Assembly (NCBI RefSeq): GCF_951805225.1
Contig: NZ_OX638201.1
Location: 5,518,001-5,582,000, forward strand
Direction: 5' to 3'
Length of the DNA: 64,000 bases
Source of the DNA: an uncultured Flavobacterium sp.
Lineage (GTDB): Bacteria > Bacteroidota > Bacteroidia > Flavobacteriales > Flavobacteriaceae
The notes beneath the pieces are model-generated. The model searched no databases. It was not told the DNA's origin and saw only the letters and a program-made list of their open reading frames with translations. The translations under genes and the position numbers were made by a program. Numbering within the stretch: position 1 is the stretch's first letter; each line of letters opens with the position of its first letter. This document shows, in pieces, positions 36,034 to 44,763 of the stretch.

Positions 36034-37299
36034 ATGTTTAAAAAAGATAATTGGGACGAAATTTTACAGGCTTTAACGGCCAATGTTTTCAGGACAGTTC
36101 TAACTGCTTTTGGGGTATTTTGGGGTATATTTATTTTGGTAATATTACTTGCTGCAGGAAAAGGTCTTGAAAATGGTGTAAAAAGAGGGTTCGACGGAAT
36201 AGCTACCAATACAATGTTTATGTGGAGCCAAACAACGTCTAAAGCTTATAAAGGATTGCCTAAAACGCGCCGTTATGATTTTAGAAATAGCGATGTAGCA
36301 GCTTTAAAAGCAGCTTTGCCGGATTTGTTATATGTTTCGCCAAGAAATCAATTAGGAGATTTTAACGGAACTAATAATGTGGTTCGTGGTACTAAAACTT
36401 CTTCTTTTACCATTTATGGAGATTATCCGGAACTGATCAAACAGCAGCCAATGGATATTATAAAAGGACGTTTTATAAACCAACAAGATATTAATGAGAG
36501 AAGAAAAATTGCTGTAATTGGAAAAGGAGTTATTAGCGAACTTTATGGAAAAGAAGAGGAATCTATTGGAACTTATGTAAAAATAAACGGTGTTAACTTT
36601 ATGGTGGTTGGAGTTTATAACTCTAAACAACAAGGAGGGAATGCAGAACAAGAACAGAAAAATATTTTTGTTCCGTTTACCACTTTTCAGCAAGCTTTTA
36701 ATTATGGTGATAAAGTAGGGTGGATGGCGCTTACCGCGAAAGATGAAACTTCGATTACGGACTTAAAACCAAAAATTTTAGAGTTGATTAAATCGTTACA
36801 TTCTATTAATCCTGCAGATGATCGTGCAGTTGGAAATTTCGATTTATATGAGCAATTCAATAAAGTGCAAAGTTTGTTCACGATCTTAACAATTATCGCA
36901 TACTTTGTTGGGTCATTAGTTTTAATTTCGGGAGTAATTGGTATATCAAATATCATGCTTATTGTAGTTAAAGAGCGTACAAAAGAAATTGGAATTCGTA
37001 GAGCTTTGGGAGCAACTCCGGCTGCTATTCGAGGACAAATTTTATCTGAATCTATCTTTTTGACTATTATTTCGGGAATGTTGGGTATTGCCGTCGCGAC
37101 CGGAATTATTGCTATTTTGAATATTGCATTAGCTTCGATGCCACCTAACAGCGACACTATGTTTGCGAATCCAAGTGTCGACTTAAGAGTTGTATTTGTA
37201 GCTTTATTAATATTAGTAGGATCTGGTTTACTGGCAGGATTTATTCCGGCTCAAACTGCAATTAATGTGAAGCCGGTAGACGCTTTACGATCAGAATAA
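36034..37299 (+). CDS. MacB-type ABC transporter permease (second)
   Basis: 421 residues with the same layout as the gene before it, from which it probably arose by duplication: KDNWDEILQALTANVFRTVLT opening, one N-terminal helix, periplasmic MacB domain, and a C-terminal FtsX domain with SNIMLIVVKERTKEIGIRRALGA. The two are clearly divergent in the periplasmic part, consistent with distinct roles in a heterodimer. A MacA-like adaptor gene follows 38 bp downstream. Substrate cannot be deduced. Confidence 0.94.
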   Translation: MFKKDNWDEILQALTANVFRTVLTAFGVFWGIFILVILLAAGKGLENGVKRGFDGIATNTMFMWSQTTSKAYKGLPKTRRYDFRNSDVAALKAALPDLLYVSPRNQLGDFNGTNNVVRGTKTSSFTIYGDYPELIKQQPMDIIKGRFINQQDINERRKIAVIGKGVISELYGKEEESIGTYVKINGVNFMVVGVYNSKQQGGNAEQEQKNIFVPFTTFQQAFNYGDKVGWMALTAKDETSITDLKPKILELIKSLHSINPADDRAVGNFDLYEQFNKVQSLFTILTIIAYFVGSLVLISGVIGISNIMLIVVKERTKEIGIRRALGATPAAIRGQILSESIFLTIISGMLGIAVATGIIAILNIALASMPPNSDTMFANPSVDLRVVFVALLILVGSGLLAGFIPAQTAINVKPVDALRSE

Positions 37300-37337
37300 A
37301 TTATCAATCAAAAATAATCGATTAAACCAAAAACAAA

Positions 37338-38453
37338 ATGAAAAAAGGAGTAACTGTAACCATTTTAATTTTTATTGCTTTAGTTTTTTTTGGCGCACTT
37401 TACTATTTGTATGCTAAAAATCAAGAGTCGCCAATTGTCTTTAAAACGGAGAAAGCAGAAATTAAAACGATCGTAAAAAATACAATCGCAACAGGTAATA
37501 TTCAACCGGATGAAGAGGTCCTAATCAAACCAAATATCTCTGGAATTATTGAGGAAGTATATATCAAGGCAGGTCAAAAAATTAAGGCAGGCGATATGAT
37601 TGCGAAAATTAGAGTTGTAGCAAACGTTTCTAATGTAAGTTCTACTCAAAACCAAGTGCAAACGGCTAAAATTGCTTTAGATAATCAGGAAAAAATCTAT
37701 AAAAGACAAAAAACTTTGTTTGAAAAAGAAGTTATTTCTGCCAATGATTTTGATGCAGCACAATTAGCTTACACACAAGCAAAACAAAACTATATTGCTG
37801 CAAGACAGAGTTTAGATATTGTAAAAACAGGAACAACAACATCATTAGGAAGTTATGCAAATACCCTAATTCGTTCAACTGTAAACGGAATGGTTTTAGC
37901 CGTTCCTGTAAAAGTTGGAAATCAGGTTATTGAAAGTAATAACTTTAACGAAGGGACTACAATTGCTAGTGTTGCAGATGTTGGAAGAATGATTTTTATT
38001 GGAAAAATTGACGAATCTGAAGTTGGAAAAATAAAAGTTCAAATGCCAATTGAAATTACAATTGGAGCAATTGAAAACAAGAAATTTGAAGCTCGTTTAA
38101 CAGATATTGCACCAAAAGGTGTAGTAGAAAATGGTGCAATTCAATTTGAAATTAAAGCTTCTTTAGAAAATAGAGATGCTACTTTTATCAGAGCAGGATT
38201 AAGCGCAAATGCTTCGATTATATTAGAAAAAGCAGATAAAGTTTTGGCTATCAAAGAATCTTTGGTTCAGTTTGATAAGAAAACTCAAAAACCATATGTT
38301 GAAATCGAAACAGTTCCTCAAAAGTTTGAAAGAAAAGATCTTGTATTAGGAGTTAGCGATGGAATTTATGTTCAGGTTAAAAGCGGTATCAAAAACACTG
38401 ATAAAATTAAAATCTGGAATCAGGGTTTAATTAGTGAAGGAGAAAAAAAATAA
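37338..38453 (+). CDS. HlyD/MacA-type periplasmic adaptor (first)
   Basis: 371 residues. It has one N-terminal membrane anchor (about 5-25), then a biotinyl-lipoyl half (QPDEEVLIKPNISGIIEEVYIKAGQ), a coiled-coil hairpin (about 90-160, QVQTAKIALDNQEKIYKRQK onward), the second lipoyl half and a beta-barrel domain. Such adaptors bridge an inner-membrane exporter to a TolC channel. It lies between the two permease genes and the TolC-type gene. A second adaptor (39988) exists in the same locus, which is unusual for one pump. Confidence 0.92.
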   Translation: MKKGVTVTILIFIALVFFGALYYLYAKNQESPIVFKTEKAEIKTIVKNTIATGNIQPDEEVLIKPNISGIIEEVYIKAGQKIKAGDMIAKIRVVANVSNVSSTQNQVQTAKIALDNQEKIYKRQKTLFEKEVISANDFDAAQLAYTQAKQNYIAARQSLDIVKTGTTTSLGSYANTLIRSTVNGMVLAVPVKVGNQVIESNNFNEGTTIASVADVGRMIFIGKIDESEVGKIKVQMPIEITIGAIENKKFEARLTDIAPKGVVENGAIQFEIKASLENRDATFIRAGLSANASIILEKADKVLAIKESLVQFDKKTQKPYVEIETVPQKFERKDLVLGVSDGIYVQVKSGIKNTDKIKIWNQGLISEGEKK

Positions 38454-38490
38454 TCTGAAATTGTAAGGGTTTTTTGGTTTTAAAAAATGT

Positions 38491-38498
38491 TAAATTTG
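38491..38498 (+). promoter_or_regulatory. -7 box upstream of the TolC-like gene
   Basis: TAAATTTG matches TAnnTTTG. It lies 33 bp before the ATG at 38532 and overlaps a possible earlier ATG-proximal start at 38487, which supports the later start and an internal promoter. Confidence 0.5.
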
Positions 38499-38531
38499 CG
38501 TAGTCACTTACTATGCTTTGATTCAAAATAT

Positions 38532-39983
38532 ATGAAAATAAATAAATATAACAGTCTTGTTTTTGCAATGTTATTCGGGTTCGGATTTTCGGGCCATGCA
38601 CAATCAAAACAATGGACTTTAGAAGAATGCGTGCGATATGCATTAGATAATAATATCACAATAAAGTTATCAGAGTTAGATGTAAAAAATGCTGATATTG
38701 ATAAAAAAGATGCTTTTGGTAAATATCTTCCGTCGGTAAACGGTAATGCTTCACACTCCTGGAATATTGGTTTGAACCAGGATGTTACAACAGGGGTTTT
38801 GCGTAATCAGACTACTCAGTATTCTTCTGTTGGTGTAAGTGCAGGAGTAGATATTTACAAAGGTTTACAAAACCAAAATGCATATCGAAGATCAAAACTA
38901 TCTATTATAGCGTCACAATATCAATTGCTGAAAATGCAGGAAGATATTTCTTTGAATGTTGCAAATGCTTTTCTTCAGATCTTATCTTATAAAGAAGAAT
39001 TAAAAGTAAAAAAAGAGCAATTAACTATTGATGAAAAACGTTTAGCGCGTTCTGAAGAAATGGTAAATGCAGGAACAATTCCAAGAGGAGATTTGTACGA
39101 TCTAAAAGCTACTATTGCAACAGATCAACAAGGAATCACGGTTTCAGAGAATAATTTATTGATTTCAAAATTAAGTTTAGCGCAGCTTTTACAGCTAAAA
39201 GAATTTGCTGATTTTGATGTCGTTGATGATACAAATGCCAAAGACGAAAATAATATCATGGCGCAAAGTCCAATCGATATTTATAATAAAGCAAAAGAAA
39301 CAAGAACTGAATTAAAACTGGCACAAACTAATCTTGAGATTGCAGAGAAAAATGTTGCAATTGCAAAAGGAGCTTATCAGCCAACTTTAAGTGCTTTTTA
39401 TAATTTTAATACAAGAGCAAGTTACTCTGATGTTGTAAGGGGAGCGGTTCCAAATACTGCCAATCCAACATCTCAGATTGGTTTTGTTGAAGGAACTAAT
39501 CAGGCAGTATTGCAAAATAACTTTACTCCTGTCTTAGGAGGTCCGGCGCCAATATTTGATCAATTTAGTGATAATAAAGGACAATCGTTTGGATTCCAGC
39601 TTTCTGTTCCAATTTTCAATGGTTTCGCTGTTAGAAATAATGTCGAGCGTAATAAGGTAAGTTTAGAGAAATCTAAAATAGATTTAGAACAAAAAAGTTT
39701 AGATTTGCAACGTAATGTTTATACTGCGTTTACAAATGCAAAAGGAGCTTTAAATACGTTTGAATCTTCAACAGTAACATTAGAAGCAAGACAACAAGCT
39801 TATAATTATGCTAAAGAAAAGTATGATGTAGGTTTGATGAATTCTTTTGATTTTACTCAGGCTCAAACATTATTAACGAATGCGCAATCAGACGTTATTA
39901 GAACAAAATACGATTATATATTTAAAATAAAGATACTTGAATTCTATTTTGGAATTCCAATTGTCCCGATTATCAAAAAATAG
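38532..39983 (+). CDS. TolC-family outer-membrane efflux channel
   Basis: 483 residues from the ATG at 38532, which gives a standard signal peptide ending FGFSGHAQ; the start at 38487 would put 15 polar residues in front of it. Two homologous OEP repeats with long helical hairpins are visible (WTLEECVRYALDNNITIKLSELD at the start; KETRTELKLAQTNLEIAEKN in the second half), the tandem structure of TolC proteins. It forms the outer-membrane duct for the export complex. The next adaptor starts 4 bp after its stop. Confidence 0.93.
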   Translation: MKINKYNSLVFAMLFGFGFSGHAQSKQWTLEECVRYALDNNITIKLSELDVKNADIDKKDAFGKYLPSVNGNASHSWNIGLNQDVTTGVLRNQTTQYSSVGVSAGVDIYKGLQNQNAYRRSKLSIIASQYQLLKMQEDISLNVANAFLQILSYKEELKVKKEQLTIDEKRLARSEEMVNAGTIPRGDLYDLKATIATDQQGITVSENNLLISKLSLAQLLQLKEFADFDVVDDTNAKDENNIMAQSPIDIYNKAKETRTELKLAQTNLEIAEKNVAIAKGAYQPTLSAFYNFNTRASYSDVVRGAVPNTANPTSQIGFVEGTNQAVLQNNFTPVLGGPAPIFDQFSDNKGQSFGFQLSVPIFNGFAVRNNVERNKVSLEKSKIDLEQKSLDLQRNVYTAFTNAKGALNTFESSTVTLEARQQAYNYAKEKYDVGLMNSFDFTQAQTLLTNAQSDVIRTKYDYIFKIKILEFYFGIPIVPIIKK

Positions 39984-39987
39984 TTAT

Positions 39988-41280
39988 ATGAAAAAAAAGA
40001 CGGTTTATTTCTTAGTAGGCGGAGCGCTGATTGTTATTTTTGCTTTAGTTGGACTTTCGAAATCGGGAGTAATAGGAAATAAGGATGAAGGAAAAGAAGT
40101 TGAAGTTTCAAAAGTAATGGCTTCCACGATTGTTGAAACAGTTTCGGCAACAGGTAAAATTCAGCCGGAAATTGAAGTAAAACTTTCTTCAATGGTTTCG
40201 GGTGAGATTATCGCATTAAATGTAAAAGAAGGTCAGGTTGTAAAAAAAGGCGATTTATTGGTTAAGATAAATCCAGATTTATATACTTCAGGATTAGAGA
40301 GATCTGTTGCGAATTTATCTGGTACAAAAGCAGGTTTAACGCAATCTGAAGCAAGTTATAGAGAAGCAAAAGCCAGTTATGAGCGTAATAAAACGTTATA
40401 TGACAAAGGTGTAATTTCAAAATCTGATTGGGATAAATCGGTTTCTACTTATGAAGTAGCAAAAGCGACCAAACAAAGCTCTTATTATAATGTTCAAAGT
40501 GCATCAGCATCTGTAACAGAAGCTAAAGATAATCTTGGACGTACTTTAATTTATGCTCCTGCCGATGGAACAATTTCAGTATTGAATGTTGAGTTAGGCG
40601 AGCGTGTTTTGGGAACACAACAAATGGCTGGAACAGAGCTTTTGAGAGTGGCAAACCTAAACAACATGGAAGTTGAAGTTGATGTTAACGAAAATGACAT
40701 TGTTAAAGTAAAAATTGGAGACGAAGCTAATGTTGAAGTAGATGCTTATCTGAAAAAGAAATTTAAAGGTACTGTAACCAGTATTTCTAATTCGGCAAGT
40801 ACAGCTTTGACATCAGATCAGGTAACTAATTTTAAGGTTAAAGTGCGTATTTTAAAAGACTCTTATAAAGATTTATTAGAAGGTCAGCCAAGTACATATT
40901 CGCCGTTTAGACCAGGAATGACGGCTACTGTTGATATTATTACAAGAACTAAGAACAATGTTTTGGCAGTGCCAATTAGTTCTGTTGTTGTAAAAGCAGA
41001 TACAACTGCGGTAAAAGATTTTAAAGTAGAAGAGCCAAGCGAAGACAAAAAAGTTGCTCCAAAAAGCGATAAGAAATTTGAATGCGTTTTTGTAAAAGTA
41101 GGAGATAAAGCTAAAATCAGAATCATTAAAACCGGTATTCAGGACGATACTAATATCGAGGTAATGTCAGGTTTAAAATCTGGAGATGTTGTAATTACGG
41201 GACCTTATACTACAGTTTCTAAAGAATTAAATTCTGGTGATAAAGTGAAGCTTAAAAAAGCAGATACAGCTAAGAAATAA
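39988..41280 (+). CDS. HlyD/MacA-type periplasmic adaptor (second)
   Basis: 430 residues from the ATG at 39988, just after the TolC-like stop; earlier in-frame starts lie inside that gene. An N-terminal membrane helix (about 5-22) is followed by a lipoyl half (GKIQPEIEVKLSSMVSGEII), a coiled-coil hairpin (about 100-180), and beta-barrel and membrane-proximal domains. A Lys/Glu/Asp-rich insertion lies at about 345-365 (EEPSEDKKVAPKSDKKFE). It belongs to the MacA branch more clearly than the first adaptor. It may serve a different pump through the same TolC channel. Confidence 0.92.
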   Translation: MKKKTVYFLVGGALIVIFALVGLSKSGVIGNKDEGKEVEVSKVMASTIVETVSATGKIQPEIEVKLSSMVSGEIIALNVKEGQVVKKGDLLVKINPDLYTSGLERSVANLSGTKAGLTQSEASYREAKASYERNKTLYDKGVISKSDWDKSVSTYEVAKATKQSSYYNVQSASASVTEAKDNLGRTLIYAPADGTISVLNVELGERVLGTQQMAGTELLRVANLNNMEVEVDVNENDIVKVKIGDEANVEVDAYLKKKFKGTVTSISNSASTALTSDQVTNFKVKVRILKDSYKDLLEGQPSTYSPFRPGMTATVDIITRTKNNVLAVPISSVVVKADTTAVKDFKVEEPSEDKKVAPKSDKKFECVFVKVGDKAKIRIIKTGIQDDTNIEVMSGLKSGDVVITGPYTTVSKELNSGDKVKLKKADTAKK

Positions 41281-41298
41281 TTTGAAATTTTAGTATTT

Positions 41299-41550
41299 AT
41301 GATTTCATTATGTGGAAGTCCGCCAGCTAGTTTCTTTGAATCCGTCGGGATTGGATTGATTTTAGTAATCGTGTTTCTGTTTTTTACTCATTATAAAGCA
41401 TATAAAACGGAGTATTATAATGAAGAATTTGTTTATTTTTCTGCTGGAAAAAAAGCTTTAATTTACTTAGGTTTTTTAGCAATAAATTTATGCATTGTTC
41501 CTTTGTTGATTATAGTATGTGTTTTTCTTTATGCAGGAATTTCTAAGTAA
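41299..41550 (+). CDS. Small two-helix membrane protein, unknown function
   Basis: 83 residues with two hydrophobic helices (about 14-30 and 54-78) separated by a charged loop with many Tyr and Lys residues (HYKAYKTEYYNEEFVYFSAGKK). No signal peptide or named domain is recognised. It is placed 18 bp after the second adaptor and 27 bp before tsaB, same strand, so it may be cotranscribed with either. Composition matches neighbouring genes and the interval is otherwise tightly packed, supporting a real gene. Confidence 0.7.
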   Translation: MISLCGSPPASFFESVGIGLILVIVFLFFTHYKAYKTEYYNEEFVYFSAGKKALIYLGFLAINLCIVPLLIIVCVFLYAGISK

Positions 41551-41577
41551 TTTTTTAAATAATTAAATATAAATACA

Positions 41578-42252
41578 TTGTCTTTTATTCTCAATATCGA
41601 AACGGCTACGAAAAATTGTTCAGTATCTATTGCAAAAAATGGAGAAACCATTATATGTAAAGAAATTGCCGAAGAAGGCTATTCGCATGCCGAAAAACTC
41701 CATGTTTTTATTGAAGATGTAATAGAAGCCTCTGGAATAAGTGTTCAGGATTTAGCAGCAATTGCAGTTAGTCAGGGTCCTGGATCTTATACAGGATTAA
41801 GAATTGGAGTTTCGGCAGCAAAAGGATTGTGTTTTGCATTAAATCTTCCTTTGATTGCAGTTGATACATTACAAACTTTAGCTTCTCAAGCCAAAGTTTC
41901 TGATGGAAAAATAATTCCAATGCTCGATGCCAGAAGAATGGAAGTCTACAGTGAAGTTTTTACTGCAAATCTAGAAGTTGAAAGAGCAATTCAGGCAGAA
42001 GTTATTAGAGAAGAATCTTTTGCAGAATATACTGATGTACTTTATTTCGTTGGCGATTGTGCAGAAAAGTGCAAACCGGTTTTAACGAAAGAGAATTTTG
42101 TTTTTCTGGAAGATATAAAATACCCTTCGGCTTCGGCAATGAGTAAAATCAGTTATGATAAGTATCAAAAAAGCGACACTGTAGATGTCGCTTATTTTGA
42201 ACCGTATTATTTAAAAGATTTTATGATGACATTGCCATCTAAAAAACAATAA
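41578..42252 (+). CDS. tsaB: tRNA threonylcarbamoyladenosine biosynthesis protein TsaB
   Basis: 224 residues from a TTG start. The sequence begins directly with the conserved SFILNIETATKNCSVSI strand of the ASKHA fold. The family motif SQGPGSYTGLRIGVSAAKG is at about residue 62-80, followed by LIAVDTLQTLA and MLDARRMEVYS. TsaB works with TsaD and TsaE to add threonylcarbamoyl to A37 of ANN-decoding tRNAs, an essential cytoplasmic process. Its stop is 7 bp from the stop of the convergent mscS-like gene, with no terminator between them. Confidence 0.95.
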   Translation: MSFILNIETATKNCSVSIAKNGETIICKEIAEEGYSHAEKLHVFIEDVIEASGISVQDLAAIAVSQGPGSYTGLRIGVSAAKGLCFALNLPLIAVDTLQTLASQAKVSDGKIIPMLDARRMEVYSEVFTANLEVERAIQAEVIREESFAEYTDVLYFVGDCAEKCKPVLTKENFVFLEDIKYPSASAMSKISYDKYQKSDTVDVAYFEPYYLKDFMMTLPSKKQ

Positions 42253-42259
42253 ATCAATT

Positions 42260-43069
42260 TTATTTTTGAAGTGTAAAAGGTTGGATTTTAATTCCAGCCT
42301 CGTCAAGTGCAGCTTTGCAATTTTCTAAAGTCTCTGAAAAAACAGAACCATAATTTACATTTTTTGCCCAAGGACGAACTGCAAATTCAACAGAACTAGC
42401 CGTTAAGTTTTTTACGAAAACCTCTGGAGCAGGCTTTTTAAGTACTTTAGGATTTGAGTTTAAAACATTCAAAAGAACTTCCTTTGCTTTTTTGATATCA
42501 GAATCATAAGAAACCGCAAAAGTCAAATCTGCTCTTCTTTCTCCCTGCATCGAATAGTTAATAATCGTTCCGTTTGATAAAGCACCATTTGGTACAAAAA
42601 CAGTTTGATTATTGGCTGTAAGCATTTTGGTAACAAAAATTTGAATTTCTAATACCGTTGCAATCACACCTTGCGATTCGATAGTATCGCCAACTTTAAA
42701 AGGTTTGAAAACAATAATCAACATTCCTCCTGCAAAGTTAGAAAGTGAACCTTGTAAAGACAAACCAACTGCAAGTCCCATTGCTCCTAAAATGGCAACA
42801 AACGAAGAAGTCTCGATTCCAAGTTTTGAAATAAAAGTAACAAACAATAAAATTCGAAGTGCCCATATTAAAATATCCGAAAGGAATTTTGTTAATGTGG
42901 GATCTAAATTTCTTTGAATCATTACTTTGGTAATGATTTTATTGATTAATCTGATGGCATAAATACCAACAAATAAAATTAGAAATGCCGAAATTAATTT
43001 AGGCGAATAATCAACTAGTACGTCAATAAATTTTGTGGCGTAATTGCTAAGTTGTTCTGGACTCATCAT
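42260..43069 (-). CDS. Small-conductance mechanosensitive channel, MscS family
   Basis: 269 residues, close to E. coli MscS in length. Two or three N-terminal helices are followed by the pore helix and the family signature LSLQGSLSNFAGGMLIIVFKPFKVGDTIE, then the cytoplasmic beta and alpha-beta domains. MscS channels open under membrane tension to release osmolytes. On the minus strand, a -7 box at 43121-43128 lies upstream of a hairpin (43089-43108) that separates it from the start codon, so the leader may be structured. Confidence 0.93.
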   Translation of the reverse strand: MMSPEQLSNYATKFIDVLVDYSPKLISAFLILFVGIYAIRLINKIITKVMIQRNLDPTLTKFLSDILIWALRILLFVTFISKLGIETSSFVAILGAMGLAVGLSLQGSLSNFAGGMLIIVFKPFKVGDTIESQGVIATVLEIQIFVTKMLTANNQTVFVPNGALSNGTIINYSMQGERRADLTFAVSYDSDIKKAKEVLLNVLNSNPKVLKKPAPEVFVKNLTASSVEFAVRPWAKNVNYGSVFSETLENCKAALDEAGIKIQPFTLQK

Positions 43070-43082
43070 GTTTTTATAGAAT

Positions 43083-43108
43083 AAAAAAACCTTCTCAAAA
43101 GAGAAGGT
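43083..43108 (-). terminator. Minus-strand terminator-like hairpin upstream of mscS
   Basis: Arms at 43089-43096 and 43101-43108 form an 8-bp stem with a TTTT loop, followed on the minus strand by a T run (43083-43089). It may end the YtxH-like transcript or lie in the mscS leader. Confidence 0.82.
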
Positions 43109-43120
43109 ATATTAGTGGTG

Positions 43121-43128
43121 CAAATATA
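43121..43128 (-). promoter_or_regulatory. Minus-strand -7 box upstream of mscS
   Basis: TATATTTG on the minus strand matches TAnnTTTG. It sits between the YtxH-like stop and the hairpin at 43083-43108. Confidence 0.45.
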
Positions 43129-43159
43129 AAGATATTTCTTTTATAAGAAAAATAAGAAT

Positions 43160-43567
43160 CTATTCCTTGTCTGCAGTTTCATCAACAATTTCATCCGTTG
43201 CATCTTCCGTTTTTTCAGCAGCATCTACTACAGTTTCTGTAGCAACCGCTTTAGTTTCGTGAGTAAGATCTGCGGCTTTTTCTTTTACCGTGTCAATTAC
43301 ATCACCTATTGAATCAGATGCTTTTTCTACATATTCGCTCACGATATCTTTTGCCTGATGTGCATATTCTGCAGCACTGTCAAGTATTGGTTCCGAAGCT
43401 TCTTTAGCTTTTGCGAAAGTTTCTTCTGCAAAAGTCTCTGCTTTTTCTACATAAGGTGCAGCAGCTTCTTTAGCTTGTTCGATAGTAGTTTCTGCCTGAT
43501 TAGCCAAATCTGTAGCGGTTTCTTTGGCTGAGCCAAATAAATTCTTGAAAAATGATGTTACTCCCAT
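43160..43567 (-). CDS. YtxH/LEA-like Ala-Glu-Lys-rich helical protein
   Basis: 135 residues starting MGVTSFFKNLFGSAKETATD. After a short N-terminal amphipathic segment the whole chain is low-complexity Ala/Glu/Lys/Thr/Asp with an approximately 11-residue amphipathic periodicity (EKAETFAEETFAKAKEASEP and similar). This resembles LEA- or apolipoprotein-like stress proteins annotated as YtxH-like. There is no signal peptide or cysteine. Such proteins are often stress-induced and may bind membranes or stabilise proteins. Low complexity makes family assignment weak. Confidence 0.8.
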   Translation of the reverse strand: MGVTSFFKNLFGSAKETATDLANQAETTIEQAKEAAAPYVEKAETFAEETFAKAKEASEPILDSAAEYAHQAKDIVSEYVEKASDSIGDVIDTVKEKAADLTHETKAVATETVVDAAEKTEDATDEIVDETADKE

Positions 43568-43672
43568 GGTTTGAAATTTGATTTGTTAAGAATACAATAT
43601 TAAATCATTTTTACAAGAATTGGAGTGTAATTGTTAAAATAATTTACTGATTGTAAATAAGATATATAAAAA

Positions 43673-43699
43673 AAAGCGTCTACCATTGGCAGACGCTTT
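43673..43699 (-). terminator. Terminator after the NifU-like gene
   Basis: Arms AAAGCGTCT (43673-43681) and AGACGCTTT (43691-43699), 9-base loop. A run of A on the plus strand at 43668-43675 gives the T tract on the minus strand, 21 bp after the gene's stop. Confidence 0.85.
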
Positions 43700-43720
43700 C
43701 TGTTTATTTAAAACGTAATA

Positions 43721-44620
43721 TTATGCATTCAAAGCTTCTACTTTGATCGCTTCATCGTTTAACATGCTTTTTAGCATATTTTCGATTCCACTTTTTAGAG
43801 TAAAAGTAGATGACGGACAACCACTGCAAGCACCTTGCAAAATTACTTTTACAGTTTTGTCGTTTTCATTATAAGAATCAAAAGCGATATTTCCACCGTC
43901 AGCAGCAACTGCAGGTTTTACATATTCTTCTAAGATATTGATGATTTGTTGAGAAGTAACATCCAATTTGTCAAATGCTTCATCTTTAGTGATGTCATTT
44001 TTAGTCGTAACTTCAATTAAACTTTCATCTAAAACAGTTCCTCCATTTTCGATAAATTGTTTGATGAATGATCTAACTTCTAATGTAATTTCATCCCAAT
44101 TATTAATGTCATATTTTGTTACAGAAATATAATTTTCATCAATAAAAACTTCTTTTACATAAGGAAATTTGAATAATTCTTTTGCTAAAGGAGAAGAAGC
44201 AGTCTGATCGATGTTTTTGTATTCTACAGCATTTCTGGTCAACATTCTGCTAACTACAAATTTTAAAGCAGCAGGATTTGGAGTTGTTTCTCCGTAAACT
44301 GTTATAGGTTGTTTTTTCGTTGTAGTTTCATCAACTTTTATGATAACACCACCTTTGTCAACAAATGCTACAATTTGTTCAGCAACAGCGTCTTTAACGT
44401 CATCCCATTCTACAATACTGTATCTTTCGATAGCGATAAAGTTTCCTGAAATATAAACTGTTTTTACAAACGGAAGATAGAATAATTGTTGTGCTAATGG
44501 AGATGCTTGTGCTTCATCTATATTTTTGAACTCAAAACTTTGATTTTGGGTAATGAAATCTTCAAACTCGAACTTTAAGATCGTTGGATTTTGAGTTTCT
44601 TTTATGGTGATTTTTGTCAT
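43721..44620 (-). CDS. NifU-like iron-sulfur scaffold/carrier with duplicated N-terminal Nfu domain
   Basis: 299 residues. Two successive Nfu N-terminal domains (about 1-95 and 100-200) share the pattern NPTILKFEF or NPAALKFVVS, SPLAxxLFxxPxVKxVxI and NWDE/EWDDV. The C-terminal NifU domain (about 215-295) carries the cluster-binding ACSGCPSS with its CxxC pair. Nfu proteins accept and deliver 4Fe-4S clusters in the cytoplasm. The N-domain duplication is the notable feature compared with short bacterial Nfu proteins. Expressed as a single gene from a perfect -7 box 17 bp upstream, and closed by a terminator. Confidence 0.93.
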   Translation of the reverse strand: MTKITIKETQNPTILKFEFEDFITQNQSFEFKNIDEAQASPLAQQLFYLPFVKTVYISGNFIAIERYSIVEWDDVKDAVAEQIVAFVDKGGVIIKVDETTTKKQPITVYGETTPNPAALKFVVSRMLTRNAVEYKNIDQTASSPLAKELFKFPYVKEVFIDENYISVTKYDINNWDEITLEVRSFIKQFIENGGTVLDESLIEVTTKNDITKDEAFDKLDVTSQQIINILEEYVKPAVAADGGNIAFDSYNENDKTVKVILQGACSGCPSSTFTLKSGIENMLKSMLNDEAIKVEALNA

Positions 44621-44636
44621 GATTTGTAAATTTTTA

Positions 44637-44644
44637 CAAATTTA
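44637..44644 (-). promoter_or_regulatory. Minus-strand -7 box of the NifU-like gene
   Basis: TAAATTTG on the minus strand matches TAnnTTTG, 16 bp upstream of the start codon. Confidence 0.55.
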
Positions 44645-44763
44645 GTAAACTTATTTTCTACTAATACCTATATTTGATTTTTTAATAAAATAATTAAGAC
44701 TCTTTTCAAATAAATCGTATTAAATTATGAGAGTCAAAAATATAAGTAAACAAAATTGCCTTT

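Noticed and set aside
36702..37157. 151-codon minus-strand frame opposite the second ABC permease
   Set aside because: It lies fully antisense to a well-supported permease; the predicted protein looks like a reading shadow.
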